Assembly (NCBI RefSeq): GCF_900601905.1
Contig: NZ_UWFA01000449.1
Span: 248,001-312,000, forward strand
DNA length: 64,000 bases
From: Pseudomonas viridiflava
GTDB lineage: Bacteria; Pseudomonadota; Gammaproteobacteria; Pseudomonadales; Pseudomonadaceae
Direction: 5' to 3'
Below the pieces are notes generated by a model, which saw only the letters and a program-made list of their open reading frames with translations, was not told the origin of the DNA and did not search any database. A program made the translations under genes and the position numbers. The stretch's first letter is position 1; each line of letters begins with the position of its first letter. Shown one piece after another: positions 62,243 through 64,000 of the stretch.

Positions 62243-63223
62243 ATGACCGCCCATCGAATTGGTTTTCTGATTTGGCCCAGCACCAAAGCCCTGACCCTGG
62301 CGCTGGCCGAGGAAGCCTTGCGCGTTGCTCAGCGCGTCCATCCGGAAGTGATCTACGAATTGTCTTTTCTGCAAGCCGAAGCGCCTGCCGAGGGCGCCTG
62401 GCAATTGCCCGGCGAGCCGTGGGCCGGGCGCCTTGAAGGCTGTCAGAAACTGTTCCTGCTCGCCGATGAACCGCCAGCGGCCATGAGCCCTGCGCTGGGG
62501 GGCGCCCTCAAGCAACTGGTGCGTGCCGGCTGTGTGATTGGCGGCTTGTCAGCCGGGGTTTATCCGTTGGCGCAACTGGGTTTGCTGGACGGATACCGCG
62601 CGGCCGTGCACTGGCGCTGGCAGGATGATTTCAGTGAGCGCTTCCCCAAGGTGATTGCCACCAGCCACCTGTTTGACTGGGACCGGGATCGCCTGACGGC
62701 CTGCGGCGGGATGTCTGTTCTCGATCTGTTGCTGGCCGTGCTGGCCCGCGACCATGGCGCTGAGCTGGCGGGTGCCGTCTCCGAAGAACTGGTGGTCGAG
62801 CGCATTCGCGAAGGTGGCGAGCGCCAGCGCATTCCGTTGCAGAACCGACTGGGCTCCAGCCATCCGAAGCTGACTCAGGCAGTGCTGTTGATGGAAGCCA
62901 ACATCGAAGAGCCATTGACCACTGACGAGATCGCCCAGCATGTCTGCGTATCGCGACGCCAGCTGGAGCGGATTTTCAAGCAGTACCTCAATCGCGTGCC
63001 GAGCCAGTACTACCTTGAACTACGCCTCAACAAGGCCCGGCAGATGCTGATGCAGACCAGCAAATCGATCATCCAGATCGGGTTGTCCTGCGGGTTCTCG
63101 TCTGGCCCGCACTTCTCCAGCGCCTACCGCAACTTCTTTGGCGCTACCCCCCGGGAAGATCGCAACCAGCGCCGCAGCAGCAGCCCGTTTGAGTTGTCGT
63201 CGGTGCCGGCCGAGCGGGGGTAA
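62243..63223 (+). CDS. argR: ArgR, AraC-type arginine-responsive regulator
   Basis: Regulator of 326 residues, of the AraC/XylS family and not related to the enteric ArgR. The N-terminal part is a DJ-1/PfpI-like (class I amidotransferase) fold (HRIGFLIWPSTKALTLALAEEALR; GCVIGGLSAGVYPLAQLGLLDGYRAAVHW), and the C-terminal double HTH is TTDEIAQHVCVSRRQLERIFKQYLNRVPSQYYLELRLNKARQML with SIIQIGLSCGFSSGPHFSSAYRNFFG. It activates arginine catabolic genes and represses biosynthetic ones. It is the last gene of the aot unit. Sites fitting its consensus lie before aotJ and aruC. Confidence 0.95.
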   Translation: MTAHRIGFLIWPSTKALTLALAEEALRVAQRVHPEVIYELSFLQAEAPAEGAWQLPGEPWAGRLEGCQKLFLLADEPPAAMSPALGGALKQLVRAGCVIGGLSAGVYPLAQLGLLDGYRAAVHWRWQDDFSERFPKVIATSHLFDWDRDRLTACGGMSVLDLLLAVLARDHGAELAGAVSEELVVERIREGGERQRIPLQNRLGSSHPKLTQAVLLMEANIEEPLTTDEIAQHVCVSRRQLERIFKQYLNRVPSQYYLELRLNKARQMLMQTSKSIIQIGLSCGFSSGPHFSSAYRNFFGATPREDRNQRRSSSPFELSSVPAERG

Positions 63224-63250
63224 TGCCCGCAGGTTTTGCAAGCTTCCCTT

Positions 63251-63272
63251 GTGGGAGCGAGCCTGCTCCCAC
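63251..63272. repeat. Short REP-like palindrome
   Basis: GTGGGAGC, GAGCCT and GCTCCCAC form a perfect 8+8 inverted repeat with a 6-base loop, 27 bases after the argR stop. It may help end the aot transcript. Confidence 0.7.
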
Positions 63273-63385
63273 AGGTTCCGCGTTCCAAATCATTACTCAT
63301 CTGTATCTGCAACTCTGCGCCCGCAACGTTTAAACTGCGCCTTTGCAACGCTATATGTCGCATTGTCGACAGTCCGCGAAAAAGC

Positions 63386-63449
63386 CGGGTTTACCCTGTA
63401 ATAAGTTGTCGCTTGGCGGCAATGTCCGGGCGTGATCAGTCCTTACAAT
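63386..63449 (+). promoter_or_regulatory. ArgR operator and aruC promoter
   Basis: Direct half-sites lie at 63386-63406 (degenerate CGGGTT, then AA) and 63407-63427 (perfect TGTCGC-N8-AA-N5), 21 bases apart. A TACAAT -10 at 63444-63449 starts 16 bases after the site. The geometry equals that before aotJ. A separate TGTCGC at 63356 lacks the AA and is not counted. Confidence 0.8.
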
Positions 63450-63500
63450 CTTCCCATCGCTCGCCACATTCAGGCGGGTGTTCCTTTTCAGGAGACTCCG

Positions 63501-64000
63501 ATGTCCGTTGAGCAAGCTGCGGTGCAACGTGCCGATTTCGACCAGGTAATGGTTCCCAATTACGCTCCAGCCGGTTTTATTCCGGTGCGTGGTGCGGGTT
63601 CCCGGGTCTGGGACCAGTCGGGCCGTGAACTGGTGGACCTCTCCGGCGGGATCGCCGTCAACGTGCTGGGCCACTGCCATCCGGCTCTGGTCGGTGCCTT
63701 GACTGAACAGGCCAACAACCTGTGGCACGTATCCAACGTCTTCACCAACGAGCCCGCCCTGCGGTTGGCTAAAAAGCTGGTGGACGCCACTTTCGCCGAG
63801 CGGGTGTTCTTCTGTAACTCCGGTGCCGAAGCCAACGAGGCCGCGTTCAAGCTGGCCCGTCGCGTTTCCCACGATCTGTATGGCCCGGAAAAATACGAAA
63901 TCATCGCCGCGCTCAACAGCTTCCACGGTCGCACCCTGTTCACTGTGACAGTCGGTGGCCAGTCGAAGTACTCCGATGGTTTCGGTCCGAAGATCACCGG
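63501..64000 (+). CDS. aruC: Acetylornithine/succinylornithine aminotransferase AruC (cut by window)
   Basis: PLP-dependent class III aminotransferase, first 166 codons only. It transfers the amino group of N2-succinylornithine in arginine catabolism, and can serve as the acetylornithine enzyme in biosynthesis. Seen are DFDQVMVPNYAPAGFIPVRGAGSRVWDQSGRELVDLSGGIAVNVLGHCHPALV and FFCNSGAEANEAAFKLARR, followed by NSFHGRTLFTVTVGGQSKYSDGFGP. GGAGA lies 6 bases before the ATG. The promoter contains an ArgR site. The PLP lysine lies beyond the right edge. Confidence 0.93.
   Translation, partial: MSVEQAAVQRADFDQVMVPNYAPAGFIPVRGAGSRVWDQSGRELVDLSGGIAVNVLGHCHPALVGALTEQANNLWHVSNVFTNEPALRLAKKLVDATFAERVFFCNSGAEANEAAFKLARRVSHDLYGPEKYEIIAALNSFHGRTLFTVTVGGQSKYSDGFGPKIT

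Noticed and set aside
63356..63371. Additional ArgR half-site (TGTCGC) upstream of aruC
   Set aside because: The AA at the required distance is absent (CA instead), and the site is out of register with the 21 bp period of the good pair.

Overview
The window is a chromosomal segment of a Pseudomonas of the fluorescens/syringae type, not P. aeruginosa. The evidence is codon use, REP-type palindromes, tpm, an aotJQMOP-argR locus next to aruC, a phhRAB cluster and a class II DAHP synthase. Several blocks follow gene orders I recall from P. aeruginosa: ohr/ohrR to the hybrid kinase sagS, the PA2817/fadE/GST/ABC block, and phh to acs to aot to aruC. Those comparisons are from memory, not from a search.

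Layout. 1-9.9 kb holds ohr and its thiol-based MarR sensor ohrR, a TauE-type exporter, a LysR regulator facing a DUF1127 protein, a YcaQ/AlkX-type glycosylase, class II DAHP synthase, a spermidine-synthase-like protein, a crotonase and the cold-shock helicase deaD. 10.0-14.4 kb is a curli locus (csgE, csgF, a very long csgA-like fibre gene, csgG, csgB-like, csgH-like) behind a 450 bp control region with repeated TATTTGACG boxes. 14.4-24.5 kb holds an LigB-type dioxygenase, tpm, htpX, an alaA-type aminotransferase, three redox-repair enzymes (msrB, gpx, free-Met-sulfoxide reductase), sagS, an ATPase and a membrane-anchored unknown. 24.8-25.2 kb is a duplicated tRNA-Glu/tRNA-Gly cluster with a clear promoter and terminator.

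25.4-43.2 kb, directly downstream of the tRNAs, looks accessory. It contains a hipBA toxin-antitoxin pair with two matched operators, a chemoreceptor, two divergent FadR-type regulators, a KdgM porin, a peptide/opine-type ABC importer and an enolase-superfamily enzyme (probably one sugar-acid uptake and catabolism unit), then an orphan SsuA-like binding protein, a four-domain rhodanese and 3-mercaptopropionate dioxygenase with a divergent LysR regulator. 43.3-49.5 kb returns to core genes (PA2817-family protein, fadE, GST, YadGH-type ABC exporter, arfB). 49.5-64 kb carries an MFS transporter, two very small proteins, phenylalanine hydroxylation (phhA, phhB, phhR), a DUF2790 protein, acs, the arginine/ornithine importer with its regulator argR, and the start of aruC. 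Two ArgR operators with identical geometry sit before aotJ and aruC.

REP-like palindromes are scattered through the intergenic spaces, and two of them supply the stop codon of the gene before them. No CRISPR array, rRNA, intact insertion sequence or phage gene was seen. The most distinctive features are the oversized curli fibre gene with its repeated upstream boxes, the paired hip operators, an orphan terminator that may mark a small RNA, and the rhodanese with alternating active and inactive domains.
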